Of a stretch of 64,000 nucleotides of DNA, positions 13,711 through 28,382 are shown piece by piece. Under the pieces are notes generated by a model. That model saw nothing but the letters and a program-made list of their open reading frames with translations. It was not told the DNA's origin and ran no database searches. The stretch comes from Otis tarda (taxonomy: Eukaryota; Chordata; Aves; Otidiformes; Otididae): contig CM048552.1 in the NCBI GenBank assembly GCA_026413225.1, positions 137,653,053 through 137,717,052 on the forward strand. The letters run 5' to 3'. Each line of letters starts with the position of its first letter. The first letter of the stretch is position 1. The translations under genes and the position numbers were made by a program.

Positions 13711-16700
13711 GCATTACCAGTTGAGAGACACTGCCTGGTCTCATGCAGCACTTCCTCTTGAAGGAGGGTGTTAAAAAAACCCCTTTGTAGTCTTAACAAC
13801 AGTTGAGACCATTGTAGTATTTGGAAAGTGTCTTCATTTCTGTTTTCACTGAGAATTTTTTGTCCTGTTTTCACTGAGGTACTTTGTTGCTAAATTATCC
13901 ACCAAAAAAAAGGAAAATGGAGTTTAATGGGTGTCACAACTAGCACATGACTAGGCCATCAGTAAATGGCCTCTCAAGAATGTAGGAAAATAGTTTGAGA
14001 ATCATTGTGCTTTTTTTTTTTGTTTTATTAAAATGTGATCCATATCTTTTCTAGAGATAGGAGGAAGGTGCGTTGCCTCCAATGTTACTGCAGCCAGGAA
14101 GCTCAATATTGCCTCTCTAGTGAAAAAAACCAGCTCCACATTCAATAGAGATTGTTGGAAGTATTAGCTATAGAAAAGACGTTGAAGCTAGTGTGGGTTT
14201 CCAGAGCCCCAGTCCTCAACAGGGGGAATGATGTTTCTCTTTCCCTTTTTTTTTTTTTTTCCTTTTTAAAGACAGCATTTATCATTTAGTTGTGGTAACT
14301 AACACTGTGCCATACGACTTTGTAGATTCAATTCTGTAGAGGTTTAAACAGGATTTACAAAACATACTGCAAAATATTGTAAAAAAGCCTGTAACTTCCA
14401 AGGTTGCTGACATGATTCTTGCTGTTCAGATACATGCGTGCGAGTTTCCCGACGGCCACCTCACGGGCTGTGTGAAAGTTACGGCTGTGTGGCATGTGCT
14501 GTACCAGTCTGGTCTCTGGCAACGCACCCTCCATACATCGCTATCTCAGGCAGTACAAAGACACCCTTTCCATCACTATACAGGTTTTCACTGTTATCAC
14601 ATGGACCCTAAATATTTCCTTTTTCCATTGAGTTTTGCATACATGGTCTCTTGCAAAATTATATTTATCTTTCATAACGAAGTACTCACTGGAAAAGCTG
14701 AGGGGCCTCAAAATCTTCTAAGATCAGGTTTGACCAGAAACAAGAGACTTGTTTTATTAAATGATCTTAGTTTTGGTCCAACGGATAAGATAAACGAGTG
14801 GTTTCTGTTACACTGACAGATTTTATAAATTTCAGCAGTTTATATGAATTTAAATATATTTGGCTAAAACAGTCAACATAGATCCAAATGCCTAGAAATT
14901 TTACGTAGCACTCTTACAGAGTGCTAGTTTCAGAAAATGTGTATAACAATAAAAGTTCCAAGTATCCTGCTTCTGAAAGGCTTTTCTTCTTTAAAAAAAA
15001 AAAAAAAAATCTGAAAAAACAAAGCAACAACCCACAAAAGATAACTGGACTTTCAAAGATCAAGGTAGAAATATTACTAGCTGCTTTTTCTCCAGGTTTT
15101 TTTTCAAGTGATAGCTGTTTCTATCTTCATTTGTTTAGAGCTGAAAACCCCACCATAACTGTGAAACATACCTATCTTAACCAAAAAAGTAATAATTCTA
15201 AAGGTAGAAGGAGCAGATCATAACAGCATGGCATTACCTAAGCAGATCAGGTATCTCTCGTATCTTTACCAAAGCAAAATGCAATTCTTACCAGCAGTGA
15301 ACAAACCAACCATATGTAAAAAAATTAGGTTTGTTAAAACACTGAAAGACGTGCTTACCATTAAGCACATGCACAAGTTTTTCCCCTGTAGCGCTAACTC
15401 TACTAAAAAATTAGAAACACTTTACTTTAAAATTAACGTCTTTTTTTTTAAGACTACACTTCAGTTTTCTTCTAACCCTCTTTGATTTTTGAACTCTTCC
15501 TGCGCGCCTGTAATACACACAGCAGTTACAGGGCTGTCATTTTGCAAAGTGCAGAAACCTTGCTTCCTGCTGCATGGCAGTGCAGCAGAGCTCCCCGTTA
15601 TTCTCCAGATTTCTCACTAGGTATCTGTTTTGCCAACCTTACATTTGCCTATAGCTCAGATCACCAGCTAAGTGCACCCACATGCATCTCTCGCCTCTCA
15701 AACCATTTCTCCTCCTCCTGCTATGGCAAAGTCTACCCAAGCTCCTTTTTTTTCATATCAAGGAAAAATGAAAGAAGGTCAATTTCTCCCTTTTTTTTTA
15801 GGGGAGAAGATTTTTTAGATTTGGAAGATGGAGGTGAGGCATAATACAGGTCCAAGGCTTGTTTATCTCCCCTCCTACACCTGCAATCAAAGATGAGAAG
15901 GTAAAGATTGGATGGCGAGAGGAGAACGGAACAGAAATGAAGAAATGTTTCAAAAGAGAGAAATAGTAAGAACTCCATTTTCCCAGGTAGCTTAGATTGG
16001 CTGCTCTCCTTTTAGTCACTGGACAAATGGGACATAATTGCTAAATCAGAGAGGCACCAACACTCTTCCTGCTCCATCTGTAGGGATGGCTCAAATTCGT
16101 GAGAAGCCTGGAGCCTCCTGTGTCACGGCAATACTGCTGGCTTCTGCAAAGAAGGAAAAGTGTGTAATTCCCTAAGAGGACAAGACTGATTTCCACACGT
16201 TTTGGTGTGCTCAGCATTTTACTCAACTCATTTCTACGTTCACAGATTGAAAACAACTTGATACAAGCATACTTCTTTTTTGATGCAGTAGTACATCTTA
16301 ATTAAAAAAAAAAAAAAGAAAAAGTGAAATGATTGCATAAAGATCGCATTAAGATCTCCTAGATAGCTGCACACAACCACATACAGAAGCCTTTTAACAG
16401 GTAAATCGAAAGATTGGAAAGATCAAGTTCTTCATGAGCACTTAAACCCGTTCTGCCAGGGACATCTCTCTTCAGCACTCAGAGGATGCCGTCGCGCTGA
16501 AAATGAAGTCCTTCAGTTCAGCCTTTATCACTATTACTGTGCAAGGATGCATGTATGACACGTTATTCTCCATTCTAGGACGAATGGATCTAGAGTACGG
16601 AAAGCTTTAGGCTTCTGTAATAGCCCGGCTCTGATGGCCTGTGCTATGTAATACTTACACAATAATATTTTCAAATTTAAAAATGAGCTTTGCATGTCGT

Positions 16701-19700
16701 AATTATGGAAATTTTACCTGTTGCTATAATCATATAGATTTTTATGACATTAAGGCAAATGATTTTATATGGAAGCAGAAGTGCATTACAGGATATGACT
16801 TTATACTCAATTGTACATCACAGATGTATTCTGGAGTAAGGAAACGTTTGAGAGGTTTTATTTTAGACCAAGGAGGCAGACAAAACTGTCACAAGTAGAA
16901 GTTTAGGATGCTTTGCCATTGTCACACTACTTTATTTTTTAGTAAGTTCTCTTGTTATATTAGCTCTCCATGCCTTAACAAGACCACCTGCTAGAAGGAC
17001 CTGACAAACTTGTAAACAAGCTGGAGTAATTTTCCCAGTAATTCCTGATAACTGAACTGCACCTATACAACCAGGAAGGAGGAATGTCCTAAAGCCACTT
17101 CCAGAATTAATGTGGTTCACTGTTCAGTCCACTGGGCACAGACAACCATGCATGAGACCAGACAAACAAAATGAGAAGCCTGATTTTTTTTAAAGTGCTG
17201 CCTACAGCAATAACCACCACATTTGTGTGAAAGCTAAACATATAATACCAAAACAATCTATTTTTCTCTGCAGCACATTTCAACATGTGGGAGACAAAGA
17301 AATCAGAGGACAGCTTTATTTCCTTGTGAACACTTCTCTATAGCACTCATGAACATACCAAGAGGGTCCATGGTATCTCAGTCCATAATGCAAGCAGATA
17401 GATTCTAGGAAATATTATAAAAATGGATAGTGTGTGGTACCTTTTGCTGCCAAGAATATATTTTTAATTTTATTTTTGGTATAAATTACAAATTAGATAC
17501 CCAACGCCCATAAAATGAGAAATCATTTTGCTGGTAAAACAATTGTAAGTATATCTGGTTAGGAATTTTGACAGAAGAACATTTCCCACCAGTACATAGG
17601 AAAATAAATGTTTTCGGAACATATTCTGCAGGGCATTATTGTCTTTGGTCCTATTCCTGCTCCTCCAAAAAAGTAATGATGGGAAGCAATTCACTGGCTA
17701 ACACTCTGTGTAATAAATCATTATTTTATCTCCAAGCACCTCAAAATTTAGGATAGAGATCTTCAAGAAAAGTACATGGTTAAAAATGGGATTAATTTCA
17801 TCTACAAGAATAGCCAGCTGACGAGGCAAAATTAGAGTAACACCTAAATTTAGACCCAGAAAACATCAAGAGGAAAAATGGAAGAGAAAGTATACCAAGA
17901 GGAAAGACGACAACAATTATATATGATGCAGTGTCATTGGGTCCTGCCATTTTTTTCATATCCAGCTATAAATTACAGGAGAGTTGAGAAGGTACGTCGC
18001 CCTTCCCTCCCGCAGGCACTCATCTCACAGAAGGATGCAGACTGAAAGAGACAGGTTAGTGCTGAACAGAAGCAGGATAGAAGCATAACTGTCAACATTA
18101 AAATATATCTGCACGTGAGAAGGTTTGTTTCAAAATACATACAACATCAAATTAATTATTTACGTCCAAAACTCTGCTGTGGTCTGAGAATGTAAAAGAG
18201 GGAGAAAAAACAGACTCCTTTCTGTTGGTTTTTTTTTCCCCTCTTCCCTTCAAATAATGATAAAGGCTCTATGGAACCTCCCTGGTATCACTCAATTTAA
18301 AAATCTGGAGGTTTATGCTTACATTGTTCAGATGTAAAAAAAACCACTCCCGAGTGGGAAAAAAAAAAAAGCTATATTAATTCAGAAGTATTACGCAACT
18401 GAATATGCCATTTTAGAACAGACTTGTGCAACCAAGTCATAACTGTATGCACACTTTCCACCTCTATGCCTGTAATACTAATGAACACCGATCGTTGTGA
18501 CAGGGACACAACACACATAACATTTCGAGCAAAATTCAGTCAAGTCCTTCTTCACACCCAACCATCTACCATGTATACATCAGTGAGAAAATTTTCCCTG
18601 TTGATTGCATCAGACAACATTACCACACAGTTCATATTTTGTGTTTGTTTTTGAAAGTACCAACAGCTACAAAAGAAAAAGTGAGCCTTGTTTCCCCTGG
18701 AATGAGTTAGAAAGGCTCTAAGCAATGACATAATTCTGACATGGTGGCTAAATTAGTCCAGATTAAATCAGCCACAACTTCAATGTCAGGCTGTAGGGCT
18801 AAACCCACAAACTTCAGCACTGAATTGGATCATCTGCCAAACATTTTTTTATTAACATGTGATCTCAATATTCTTATAATTGGAAAAACTATTTATTACC
18901 ACTTGTAATTTGCTTGGAACTTTTTTCTTAGTTATTAAGAGTTCAGAAGAGGCTGAAGGCAAGACCTGGTGTTATTTGTTTGTTGGGATCATAAACAGTT
19001 CTGGTTTTACAGCTCTCCCAACACTGAACTTCTAAGAGTTCATGTATACACACATAGCACTGGGATTAGTGGATTTAATTTCTTGTCATGCATGTGTTGG
19101 GACAGTGGAAGGCTTGAGGGGTTTGGCTTTAAAAGATTGACCTAATTAAAGCTGATTCACTCTTCCCAGGTATAGAGTAGCCAAGTTTTGAAGCACCACA
19201 CCCCATCATATCAAAAGGGTGGAAGCAGACTGGATCCTTGGAACATCTGCAGACAAGTTTATACCTGAAAAATAATTCATTTGACAGAGGATAGCAAGCA
19301 CTCAGATATCCTTGAGAAAATTCAAATTGTGAAGGATTAGTCAAACTGTTTAGATAAACATACATATATTTATGTACTAATATGAAAATTGCTTACATAT
19401 TAACTTTCAGATCTTATTTCCATGCCTTGTTCCTTTGGTTCCAGTAATTTATTTTTTTGCACATTTTTGGGTTGCACTTATATTTTTCCCGCTTTATGTA
19501 ACCAGAAAAAGTCAGTGCATAATGAACATTTGTGCAAAACCTATAATAATAATGTAGGGGTTATATTACTACTTCTTTAATATATATTTTAGAGGTAAGA
19601 AACTGCAATAAAACTTTTCTCCAACATCAGCATATAGCATTTCTTAATACATAAAAAAATTCTTTTCATTTCCACTGAAATTACATATATATTTATATAT

Positions 19701-20544
19701 ACATATAGATATTGAGTGATATACTGATTCTATTATAAATAAGAGGATGCAATTTTAAAAGTTAAGAGTAGAACTGCTTGTTCTTCCTTAAGTATATTTC
19801 CAATATGTTTCACTCTATCACACATTTCTTGATTTCACAGTATTTCTCTATAGTCTGCTATAGTCCATACCAATCTTACCTGATTATTCTGAGTAACAGA
19901 GTATGTTTGTGTGTCACTGGACTAGTAAATATTTTAATACATTTTTCACTATGCATGCTACCATTCACTTTTTGGAGTTATCAGGTAATTATCAACCCCT
20001 CTAGCTTTCATTTTCATCTTAGTTTCCACTGAATTTCAGTTTTATGATCACAGATCATAATACAATTCCTCAAGATCAGAGCTCATATAACAAATGTAAA
20101 TTATCTTTAAAAAACCCCAGAACTTCATTACTCAGAATTTGGAAAGTTTACAGAACCATTTCAACGGAAAACACAACTAGAAAATACTCCTACCCTGAGA
20201 TTTCTGTAAATATACTCCATAAAAAAATCCAGAGGCAGAACTAAAGCATGTGACTTTATCCCAGTTTCTCCAGCTATAAAATCAGACAATTATATTTAAC
20301 TACTTTACAGAATACTCTTAAGCTCTTATTATATATAAAATTTGTGAAGCTTTTAAAACTGTCAAGACATGACAGAATTGGAACCTGAATAGAGGGACTC
20401 CATTATTCTCCCAGTTAGAGTTAAAACACCAGAAGTTCAGAGATTTATACATTATGAAGGCTGAAAGAGAACACCTTTTAGCTTTTTGCTAAGCTCAATA
20501 CCTTAAACTCAAAAGAACCTTTTTACTTAAGGCTTGTGTCCACC
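13711..20544. other. non-coding DNA
   Basis: Almost 7 kb with no recognisable gene or transposon. The longest frame, plus 14412-14816 (134 codons), has no known motif and no clear splice sites. Part of it (about 14440-14540) is richer in CpG than its surroundings. A short AT alternation lies near 19684-19715. Confidence 0.45.
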
Positions 20545-20990
20545 CTTTAATAATTCTTGTGACTCTTCTTTGAACCTTCATAGATTTTCTTCTTTACTTC
20601 TGGATACTAGAACTAGAGAAAAAAATCCAGCCTTAGCCCTCTCAGTGCCAGAGTATCATTTCCCTTCCCCTTCCCAAATTTTCTAGCTTGTGTACCCAGA
20701 GATCATGTCAGCCCTTCATCTGCAGACATTTTATGCAGGATGGAGCCTATTGCTCCAAAAAGAACTACTATGTCTTTGTCTCTTAGTGCACAATGTTACA
20801 TTTGCTGTATTAAAGCAGTGATCTTGTTTTGTCCAGTTTGACAAGTATAATCATTCAGCAATTCTCACAATTCACTATTATTTTCTCAATCTTTGAATGA
20901 CCTATAAACTTAATAATTATTTTTACAAAGGCGCAGATTTAAAAAAAAAAAGTTTAAGTGTGCAGGACTGGGAACCCACTGGTACACACA
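20545..20990 (-). mobile_element. ancient CR1/L3-like LINE remnant
   Basis: Read from the minus strand, this stretch follows the old CR1/L3 LINE pattern shared by amniotes. On the plus strand the landmarks come in reverse order: GACTCTTCTTTGAACCTTC, then the segment ATCTTGTTTTGTCCAGTTTG, then ACCTATAAACTTAATAATT, and finally AGGACTGGGAACCCACTGG. Divergence is high and small indels are frequent, so no frame stays open. It is much older than the CR1 copies near 0.5-8 kb. The match is from memory of the family and boundaries are approximate. Confidence 0.6.
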
Positions 20991-21235
20991 GATACTCAAA
21001 GACCTCAAACAACTGTAAACAGAATCATCTTCCTTTGGGCCCAATTCAGCTACTGTGAGACCTCCTCACTTTGCACTGTTCTTGTTTCTTCATGAAAATG
21101 CCAAGTAGCACCAAGAGAGTGACCTTACAGAATTCTAAATGTGTATTTTCACACTACACATTCATCACCAGTCCAATGCATAAGCACTCCAAAAACATGG
21201 CAAGGTGTAACAAAATCTACTTTTAACAAACTCAT

Positions 21236-21824
21236 TGTCACGGTTTAATCCCAGCCAGCACCTAAGCCCCACACAGCCACTCGCTCACTCCCAGCTGGTA
21301 GGATGAGGGAGAGAATCAGAAGCGTAAAAATGAGAAAATTCGTGGGTTGAGATAAAGACAGGTTAATAGGTAAAGCAAAAGCTGTGCACGCAAGGAAAGC
21401 AAAACAAGGAATTCATTCACTGCTTCCCATTGCCAGGTGGGTGTTCAGCCATCTCTCAGAAAGCAGGGCTCCATCACACACAGCGGTTGCTTGGAAGACA
21501 AACACTGTAACTGAATGTCCACCTCCTTCCTTCTTCTTCTCCCAGCTTTATATGCTGACTATAACATCATATGGTATGGAATATCCCTTTGGTCAGCTGG
21601 GGTCAGCTGTCCTGGCTGTGTCCCCTCCCAACTTCTTGTGCACCCCCAGTTGCAGGTGGAGCGGTGTGAGAGGCAGAAAAGGCCTTGACTCTGTGCAAGC
21701 ACTGTTCAGCAACAGCTAAAACATCCTTCTGTTACCAGCACTGTTTTCAGCACAAATACAAAACATAGCCCCATACTAGCTACTGTGAAGAAAATTAACT
21801 CTACCCCAGCCAAAAACCAGCACA
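21236..21824 (-). mobile_element. solo LTR of an avian endogenous retrovirus
   Basis: Plus-strand ends are TGTCACGGTTTAATCCC and CCAAAAACCAGCACA, so the element is bounded by TG...CA on either strand. Read on the minus strand it matches a family I recall as widespread in neoavian birds: TGTGCTGG start, a TATAAA box (plus 21547-21552), a CTTTATCTCAACCC segment and a TTAAACCGTGACA end. No gag, pol or env sequence lies on either side, so it is a solo LTR left by recombination. Flanks CTCAT and TGCAT agree in only three of five bases, so the target duplication has decayed or one border is off by some bases. The 111-codon plus frame inside it is antisense chance sequence. Confidence 0.88.
21547..21552 (-). 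promoter_or_regulatory. TATA box of the solo LTR
   Basis: TATAAA on the minus strand, about 275 bases from the LTR's 5' end. This is where the U3 promoter of an LTR of this size would be expected. Whether it still drives transcription cannot be seen. Confidence 0.5.
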
Positions 21825-24800
21825 TGCATCCTGACAAGCATTACCTCTATCCTGTGATTCTCCCGTCCTTTATTAACCAAGTCCTACATCAGTTATTCCA
21901 CCGTTTTACCTGGATCAGTATCCAGGCTTATAATTACCTCGGTTACCTGACCTAGAACGCTGGCACTCATCCAGGTTTCTACTATCATTGTGGTATGCCA
22001 AGACTTTTGTAAATCAACAGTGAGAGTCCAACATCAACTCCTTTGTCAGCTCTTTTTGGACTAAACGACCTGCAGATTTTAAAACAGCAACGCTGAAAAG
22101 TGGACTTCTATCCATGTACCAGCTGTCTCAGGCTATATGCCTCCGGAGAGGCAACTACATTTTAATCTTCCATTAGTCTACATTTTAAACAAAGCATATC
22201 CTTCCTACATCAACCTTCAAGCTGCTCTCAAGCAGGAAAATCAAATATAACCAACAGTATGTGCTCTTCCTTCTCATCCAAACATTTTAGCCTATATAAG
22301 CAAGGTACCTCAGCAGAAAGTCCTAGCAGTGCATGAAAGAAAGTAACTGTGACGCTGATGTTCTTCCCACTGCAGGCTTGATTTACTCGTTGTACACACA
22401 TGTGATTGCAACACAGGCCAATAAAAATGTTATTGGCAAACAGAAGAAGGGGTTGCTTTAATTCGTAAAACTACGAAAAACTAGAAGTATTTCTGATTGG
22501 GGAATATGTATGCCAAAATTCAGATAAAAGAGTTTAAAAAATGTACAAGGAAGTGTAAGAGAGGAATAGGCTGTTATTTTTCAATCTGAATTACTGGAGG
22601 TACCACAAATAACCAGGCAGAAAATTAATCTCCCCTTCTCTGTGACGTTCAGCTTATCTGAGAAATAAAGGTTCAAACAGATCAGCTTTGGTATCCAAAG
22701 CAGCCAATCTTTTGTGCTGGCAAGCATCAACATTTTAAAAACGAGGAAATGAAAATCTCAGAACAAATATTCATTGATCACTCTGTCAAGCTGATGCTGA
22801 ACCACTTATCTACCTGGTCTCAAACACGTACGTTGAAATGTTCTGCTTCTGAGGGTTCTCTTGGATATTTATTTTGCAGATAATCAGGAGTTTTGTTTTA
22901 TTAGTAACTAGGTTTACTTGTTGGGGACTGGGATGGGGGGTGAGGGAAGAGAGGCGAGAAGGAGGGAGATTTCATGCCTATAAAAGAGCAATTGAAGATC
23001 AGACTAAAGCTCATTTAAAGACTTCCAGTAAGAAACTGTGACCAAGGCTTAAAACACACTAAAGAAGCAGCTTCATCTTGAACTTCAGGAGCAGCTGTGC
23101 TCTCATTCCCCTTCCCCCAACACAGGAAACAGATCTAGAAACAAAAATAAGACAGGAATGCTCCTGTGCAAGCTAATGTTGTTGGCTTCTTAAACATCCA
23201 CTACTCTTGTGCCAAAAAAAAAAAAATGAAACCTAGAAGGATTTAACACTTCAAAGGATAGTGGGAGACTGCTTTAAACACAGAATTTTCTACCAGAGAC
23301 AGATATTCTTTCATTTTGTAAACAAGCTGGAAAAATGTTACCATGAGTGCATGTCAAGACAGATTTCATTTATATTCCTCTACTACTTATGCACAAATAT
23401 ACTATTGCATATTACACTTTTACCTATTTTAGACTACAATTAATGCTGTAGCAATGTTATCACCCATCAGGAAAAAAAAAATGCAGCAGTTTAATCTTCC
23501 AAAGCAACTATTACAATATGCAGTTTGAAAGCTTAACACCACAGAGAAATGTTTGACAAAGAAGTTCTCTCCTTATTAAGCAATGATACATAATTATATG
23601 TTCAAGGAGAATGTGAATAACATCTTGCCAAAGGAATGTACGGCCACATAGGCTACTCACAGTATTCCCAACTACAAATTATAGTTATGCTTTCACTTGT
23701 GTGATTAAGAACTTGGCCTTTGTTCAGTGCATTTCATTTCCTGAACAAAGGTAAAGAGAAGGGAAGAGAGTGGTAGGCTAAGTTCTCTGCCTAATAAAAG
23801 AAAAAAAAAAAACTTTATCTAATTTTGACGAGTACAAAACATCTCAGTGGCCTGCTCTGCTTCACTCACCAAAAACAACTCATGTTTTCAACACTTAATT
23901 TAATATTTTGCAGGCTAATGGAAACTTTACATAATGCATTCTCCCTCATAAAGCTAAAATGTCAACGCAGATAGGATTGAGATCTTGATATGGAGAGAAA
24001 GGAAATGTTATCTTCTCAAGATCTTTAGCCTAACAAACATGATGTGGAGGATGAGATGAACGCTGATGTGAAGAAGAAAAAAGCAGGGGAAAATAATCTT
24101 ATATATTTTAGAAGAGTGTCTGTATCTCTTTCTGAGTGCAGCACCCCCAGCCATGCCTCTCGCAACAGTGCTTAACATTTGATTAAAATAGTATCTTGGT
24201 CCCTGGTCATTCTGCTAGTGTCCTGTGGTAGGACATGAAAAACAGATGAAAAACAACAGTTGATGTGATTGTTAACAGTTATATTTCTCTCCCACTTAAA
24301 ACTTAGTAAGTATTGTCAGATTATTCCTCAATCACAACAAATTCCAACTCCCATGCAAATGTTTGATCTTTTCCTTGTGCATTGGGAGTTCGGGGCCATG
24401 CCGCACTTGCGCCTTCAGCACCTGTTAATAACTCCTCAGAGAAATTGATAGAGAGCAAAAGCAGGTAAAGGGAGGCTTTCAAGTTTTAACCATTCCATCC
24501 AGAGACCATAGCCCATCCAACCACACAGTGCAGTCACTTAAAGCACAGTTTCTTCACTGCTCAACTTAGAAAGAGGGAAATAACTTGCTGTGGATCTAGC
24601 ACTTCAAAAAGGGTGCACAGTAACGTAAATGATTTTTGGGTTTTAAGGGATTTCATTCTAAGTACAGATAATTAAAGCTGAGCATGATGAGAAAACAAAA
24701 GCAAGAACTGGTCACACCCTGGATGTGTCACTTCAGGAAAGATCATCATCACAGACATCATCAGCTTAATCCTGGACAACCAATTTTTCTCTCCTCCAGT

Positions 24801-27800
24801 TACCAGTATAATCTCTTGTCTCCAGAATAAAAGTCTGGCGAATTTTCTGCAGGAAGACCTGCATGCTTTCAGAATGCACTGCTTGTTAAACCTGAAATGG
24901 AACAAAAATAGCTGCTCAGTTGTCCACCACATTGTCATTTCACAAACCCCTTGTCCTCATTCTGTGCAGTCCTATATTTATGTCTGTGACATTTTATGTA
25001 ATCACTGCTAAGAATAAGCACCTCATTACTAGAGAAGTGTTTTATAATCAAATATAACACCATTCAAACAACTCGATACTTGCTGGCTTACAGCAAGCGG
25101 ACAGGTAAATAGACCAAGCTTTAAATAGATTATAACTAAACAAAAAACAAAAAAACAAAAAACAAAACAAAAAAAAACCCACACACCACCAAACCAAATC
25201 CAAGCACAGCAGCACCTCTAGCAGAACAGCCCCATTTACACAGGTAGTACTAGGCTAACACACTGTTTTTTACACTGTCATCATTATTGGAGCATAAAGC
25301 CTCTTATGCCTGGAAAACAATATTGAGAACAGACTGTAACAAACTCTTTGACTTGACTGCCAAGAGTAGTTGTTCCAAAATGCCTGAACTCTTACGTCCC
25401 CACACTTACAGTAGGCTTTGTATCAAGTCTCAGTTTAAAGGAACACCTGGGTATTTTTTTGTTTTCTTCTGTTTTGCATGGTTATAGGATATATGTTCAG
25501 TATATCTGAGACACTAAGCTCTATGGATCTAGTATAAAAATTAACAAGAGTTCTACAGCTAAAGGACCAACCTGGATGAGAACCATATCACAATTAATTT
25601 CAAACAAATGTATGTACTGATGGAGGTAGGCATTTTGTTATATACAAGCTATGTTTGGAAATGCCAGCTGAGTCATAATACAAACCAAACAAAATAGAAA
25701 CATAAAGAAAATACACATTCCTATTGTGGGCTAGGGTGAAAACATGGTCGACAGACTAAGTCTATGTATTGCATATCACACACCAACAGCTCAAAAGGTA
25801 TACATGTTTTCCTATACAGCTTAATAACAAAAAGTCCTTGTGCAAGTGTTACAGAAATTAACTACATAAGAACTCTTAATTACCACTATAAATTTTCTAC
25901 TTGCTTGGTGAACAACAAATTTATCTGATGATTCTTCACTTCAACACAGCAATGAATTATTCTGCAGACGTTTAGAACTGTGTTACATTTATGTAATGAC
26001 ATCGGACATAAACACTCTACACGATTAGATTTCAAAACATCATACTGTAAACAGACAGCTTTAAACTTACAACTTATAAAGCTGCTTCATACCTCTAGCA
26101 TGTGGTATATGCTCATTTCATCCATCTAAAAATATCTCATTTGTAAAAATCTAATCTCTGGAAACATGACTAGATGGGCTTAAAATAGTCAGTTTGCTGA
26201 TGGATTTATAACTTGATCTGCATTTCACAATTACAGTCAGAAACATATTTTAAAAAGAGTAAGTTCATACCCCTTCTGCAAATAGGCATTTGCAACAGCC
26301 TTTGAAATAAGTTCATACCAGACTGCAGCCCACATAATGAATAAATATGTTGTTCTATAAGCAGCAGAACTAAAGGAATCCGCTTTTTTACACTTTCATA
26401 TTCCATGTCTGCTGAAGAGCCTCACAAACTTCTGCTATAACACAGACGACAATGCCACGCACTGTTCAGCCAGTCAGTATGCACGTACTCTACTAGTAAG
26501 CTGGTTGCTGTCCCACAGAGTGAACCAAAAGCTGTGCTCTTCCTATTCTGGGAGGAAGAGGCATGACTTTGGTCTCCTTCATCTCCTCAACCACTAATTC
26601 TCATATCATCTGCAGGAGTTCCCTGTCTTTGAGAGCATTTACACTCTGTCAAACATGGCTGACGTTTAACAGAACCAGGCATCCTACCACGAGAGGGATG
26701 GACAGACAGAGACAACTCAAACCACAGAAACTTTGATCCTCAGGAAAACTTCAGTAATGCTTAGACAGGCCATGCATATCAACTCAAGATCCCCAAGCTC
26801 ATTAGTACAGGCCAAGGAAAGCTTCTGAACTGACCCACTGTTTAGTTTTCCTGTACAAACTCAGGCTTCTGCTGCTAAGTGCTGAAATCAGGCAGAAGTC
26901 ACTCTAGCCATACCCATCAACATGGGTGCACAAATTGCTTATTTCAGTTTCTGTCTCCTCGCACACCTTTCATACTCTTACATTCAGGCAGTACAAGTTA
27001 AGATCAGCTGAACAAAACACCTAAATAATGTAATATTTCACACTACTATAGCCAGTCAGGCCATTTCACGAGGGAAAAGTATAGTACTTTACATGTGCTT
27101 CCTCACTGAGAGGTAAGAAACGGTACTTGTCCTCTAGACTCCATCTCTAACTATTCAGCTTCTACCACTGGCTAACCAGATACCGATAGTCCAGAAAGAG
27201 TAAATTCAAACCAACAGGCAAGAAACAAGCTTCAGAGAAGTTCACACTAGTATTTCATTCTAAACAGCTCTATTTTTAATAGACAATTGAATTTTTAATT
27301 TTAAAGGCAGTAATACTGAAATTTTAACCAATGCTTAAACAGAATGAATGTGTAAAAAGATGAGTTATTTGAACTGAACACCATAGTGTGCTGGTGACCC
27401 TAATATGCCTGTTCCTGGATCTATCATAATTTTGAAGTTACAAAAATATACAGTAAATGAAGCTCTGGACGATGATATTTAGCTGTCTTGGCGTTTCCTT
27501 TATGTTCTGCCAACATCAGTTCTGATTTGGACTAGAATGGTAACTGGTAAACGATAATCTGACATGTACTCATTAGCAGAAAAATAAACAGTATCATTTT
27601 AAAAGTACAATAAACCAATAAATTTTCATCTCACACCAGAACAGTTTAGCTTCTAGTCCAATGTACTGTCTTTATTCTCTTGCTGCTGATTGCACAAATG
27701 GCAGAAAAATATTCTATTGCACATTAGGCTTTTAGCTATAAGGTCTTCCATTTAACTATTGCTATTTCTTTTCTCTCCCTTTTTCCTCATTTTAAGAGAT

Positions 27801-28382
27801 ACCATCAGTGTGAAATCTGCTCCATTTTAAACAAGCGGTGTAGAATAGTTTCACAGGGTAAAGGAGTCCCAATTCTTACGTTTGCTTTTATGAATTTGAA
27901 AATGCATTTCATGTTATTTTTACTACTTGAAAAATATCCTCACTATCAGGTAAGACATCCAACAGACTGGACCAGAAAAACAGTGACCTTGGAGGACTGC
28001 AACGAAACCGAATGTGACAACAGTGTCTCAAATATGCAAAATAAACAAAAGGAAAAGGGGAAAAAAAGAGAATTACATAAACTTATTTTTTACAGTAAGC
28101 TCAGCTATCACTTGTCAAAACGTTTTAGCTGTTGTATGACTCCAAGATTGAAGGTGTAGTTTTAAGTACGTACACATATTAGAAGATGAAAAAAGAAAAT
28201 CAAGTATTGGTTTAAAGCTTAGGTTCCTTTTAGCTTCTAATTAATAGTATCTTTGTTATTTTAGGAGCCTCCTGGGTATTTAGAGGGCTAAATTGCAATA
28301 AAACCAAGGTACATAAATGAAACCTATTAAGGTCGTCTCAGTCAATAAAACCTAATTGCATCACAGAATAGCCGCAGCCAAG
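21825..28382. other. non-coding DNA
   Basis: No transposon or named gene recognised. It contains A/C-rich low-complexity sequence at about 25138-25195 and, on the plus strand, one exon-like open segment (27797-27949, listed separately). Other frames are under 90 codons and featureless. Confidence 0.45.
27797..27949 (+). other. exon-like open segment, unproven
   Basis: A pyrimidine-rich stretch ending CCTCATTTTAAG precedes base 27797, and the far end reads TATCAG|GTAAGA with GT at 27950-27951. These look like a good 3' and 5' splice site. The 153 bases between are a multiple of three and free of stops in the frame beginning at 27797 (51 codons, with a Cys-X2-Cys near the start and a hydrophobic stretch near the middle). 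I do not recognise the peptide. The frame also stays open beyond the donor to 28159, so a chance open stretch in intronic DNA is the main alternative. Confidence 0.2.

Noticed and set aside
14412-14816. 134-codon plus-strand frame with some CpG
   Set aside because: No recognised domain, no clear acceptor or donor at its ends; second half is AT-rich and low quality as coding sequence.
21231-21829. Perfect target duplication at the minus-strand solo LTR
   Set aside because: CTCAT and TGCAT match in only three of five bases, so a duplication is not claimed.
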